A stretch of 6,366 nucleotides of DNA from an uncultured Eubacterium sp. (GTDB lineage: Bacteria; Bacillota; Clostridia; Peptostreptococcales; Anaerovoracaceae), in the NCBI GenBank assembly GCA_946614405.1, contig CAMOGZ010000089.1:1-6366 (forward strand), given 5' to 3'. Shown one piece after another: positions 6,357-6,366 of the stretch. Position 1 is the first letter of the stretch. Each line of letters starts with the position of its first letter. The notes under the pieces are model-generated. The model was not told the origin of the DNA. It searched no databases and saw nothing but the letters and a program-made list of their open reading frames with translations. The position numbers and the translations under genes are program-made.

Positions 6357-6366
6357 CTAAAAGATG

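Noticed and set aside
1..6366. Mobile elements, CRISPR arrays, tRNA or rRNA genes
   Set aside because: No direct-repeat arrays, transposase-like proteins or cloverleaf/rRNA sequences were seen; nearly all bases belong to eight conserved genes.

Overview
The window is the origin-proximal rpmH-rnpA-yidD-yidC-jag-mnmE-mnmG-rsmG cluster of a Firmicute, most likely a member of the class Clostridia. All genes read on the minus strand, so the biological order runs from the right edge of the window to the left. The gene order, the short YidC without a lipobox Cys, the Jag (KhpB) gene between yidC and mnmE, and a parS site beside rsmG support this placement. Base composition is moderate to high in G+C in the genes (by eye about mid-50s percent) and sharply AT-rich in the leader upstream of rpmH. 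I cannot name a genus.

Layout in transcription order. From 6366 to 6251 lie the promoter and leader: a perfect TTGACA-17 bp-TATAAT promoter, an AT-rich 5' UTR and a strong Shine-Dalgarno sequence. Next come rpmH (ribosomal protein L34), rnpA (RNase P protein), yidD (membrane-insertion efficiency factor), yidC (membrane insertase) and jag/khpB (RNA-binding protein). They are tightly packed: a 4-nt gap rpmH-rnpA, an ATGA overlap rnpA-yidD, and a jag Shine-Dalgarno that overlaps the yidC stop. A 9-bp GC-rich hairpin separates jag from mnmE. Then mnmE and mnmG, 3 nt apart, encode the two subunits of the tRNA wobble-uridine modification enzyme. A 40-bp gap holds a perfect 16-bp parS centromere site. 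Finally rsmG (16S rRNA m7G methyltransferase) runs off the left edge, with 193 codons present.

The genes link ribosome and tRNA maturation (L34, RNase P, MnmEG, RsmG) with membrane protein insertion (YidD, YidC) and an RNA-binding regulator (Jag). In Firmicutes dnaA and oriC usually lie just beyond rpmH, and parA/parB often lie just past rsmG. Both would fall outside this window.

I found no mobile element, CRISPR array, tRNA, rRNA or unrecognised protein gene. All eight genes belong to well-known families. The signals that ordinary gene annotation would miss are the parS site, the hairpin between jag and mnmE, the consensus promoter with a palindrome in its spacer, and rpmH itself, which is only 44 codons long. 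I do not see a previously undescribed system here.
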